From positions 714,075-778,074 of the forward strand of contig NZ_LMDU01000001.1 in the NCBI RefSeq assembly GCF_001425165.1: a stretch of 64,000 nt of DNA. The letters run 5' to 3'. Each line of letters opens with the position of its first letter. Position 1 is the stretch's first letter. The position numbers and the translations under genes are program-made. The stretch comes from Pelomonas sp. Root405 (GTDB taxonomy: Bacteria; Pseudomonadota; Gammaproteobacteria; Burkholderiales; Burkholderiaceae_C). The notes below the pieces were generated by a model that saw only the letters and a program-made list of their open reading frames with translations, ran no database searches and was not told the origin of the DNA. Of this stretch, positions 63,779 to 64,000 are shown piece after piece.

Positions 63779-64000
63779 ATGATGAAGTTTGATGCTTGGC
63801 GCCGTGGCGCGATTCGTGCGCTTGTTGGTGGTGTAGTTGTTGGAGTGCTGACAGCGTGCGGCGGTGGTGGTGGCGATGCCGGCACGCCGGTCGTTGGCCC
63901 CGGTACTGGGGCGTCAAGCCCATCTGGCGCGGCCAGTGCGGTGGCGTCCGATCTGGTCGTCGTGCTTAGCAAGAACACCCTGACGAATTCCGGATCTGAC
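63779..64000 (+). CDS. Lipoprotein, 5' part only; possible Ig-like surface protein
   Basis: The gene runs off the right edge after 74 codons. It starts with two ATG codons (63779, 63782) behind GGGAG, has a basic start (FDAWRRGAIRALVGG), a hydrophobic core and the lipobox VLTAC, then GGGGGDAG and a Gly/Ala/Ser-rich linker leading to ASDLVVVLSKNTLTNSGSD, which resembles the first strand of an Ig-like or invasin-type domain. It may be a large surface lipoprotein; this is inference from 50 residues. It may be cotranscribed with pilQ. Confidence 0.7.
   Translation, partial: MMKFDAWRRGAIRALVGGVVVGVLTACGGGGGDAGTPVVGPGTGASSPSGAASAVASDLVVVLSKNTLTNSGSD

Overview
The window looks like chromosomal DNA of a GC-rich betaproteobacterium of the order Burkholderiales, probably near the Rubrivivax-Leptothrix-Roseateles group. 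The signs are two 'QSSVTL(F/Y)G' porins of the Bordetella/Comamonas type, Coq7, ErpA, a PEP-CTERM protein, an imuA-imuB-dnaE2 cassette, a full type II secretion cluster and a pilMNOPQ operon. The genus is inference. Nearly all of the sequence is coding and no gene-free gap exceeds 300 bases. I see no tRNA, rRNA, CRISPR array, insertion sequence or prophage.

Layout. 1-4.4 kb, minus strand: a partial DUF4136-like lipoprotein, then (in transcription order) msrP, msrQ, a flavoenzyme-FolB fusion and ttcA in one tight run. 4.6-11.6 kb: a membrane-anchored Mrr-like nuclease, then the SOS mutasome (imuA, imuB, dnaE2) behind a near-perfect LexA box, and a YCII protein. 11.6-20 kb: mostly housekeeping genes (srkA-like kinase, DUF2726 protein, GNAT, rplM-rpsI, erpA, anmK, M23 peptidase, tyrS). 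20.2-26.3 kb, minus strand: a quinone oxidoreductase, a PaaI thioesterase, an alpha/beta-hydrolase-LuxR fusion and a large tricorn-type S41 protease. 26.4-31.4 kb, plus strand: an uncharacterised cassette (DUF4331 protein, small lipoprotein, helical-repeat protein, HupE/UreJ membrane protein) and a PEP-CTERM protein. 31.4-44.6 kb: 5'-nucleotidase, a Lon-like AAA ATPase and a type II secretion operon (gspG-H-I-J-K-L-M-N-D-E-F on the minus strand, gspC divergent). 44.6-48.7 kb: cobT, ilvA with a structured upstream region, an OsmC protein and coq7. 48.9-55.4 kb: two porins and a Dpp/Opp-type ABC transporter without a substrate-binding protein. 55.4-64 kb: lptM, cyaY, the class A penicillin-binding protein mrcA, pilMNOPQ and the start of another lipoprotein.

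How the genes work together. MsrP/MsrQ repair oxidised periplasmic methionines, and the flavoenzyme behind them is a possible but unproven reductant source. ImuA, ImuB and DnaE2 form a translesion polymerase induced by DNA damage. The Gsp proteins and PilMNOPQ give two secretin-based envelope machines. PBP1A, AnmK, the M23 peptidase and LptM serve wall and outer-membrane upkeep.

The least explained parts are the flavoenzyme-FolB fusion, the DUF4331-lipoprotein-repeat-HupE cassette, the hydrolase-LuxR fusion with nearby inverted repeats, and a candidate small RNA or leader upstream of ilvA with anti-Shine-Dalgarno stretches, a 16-bp palindrome and a strong terminator.
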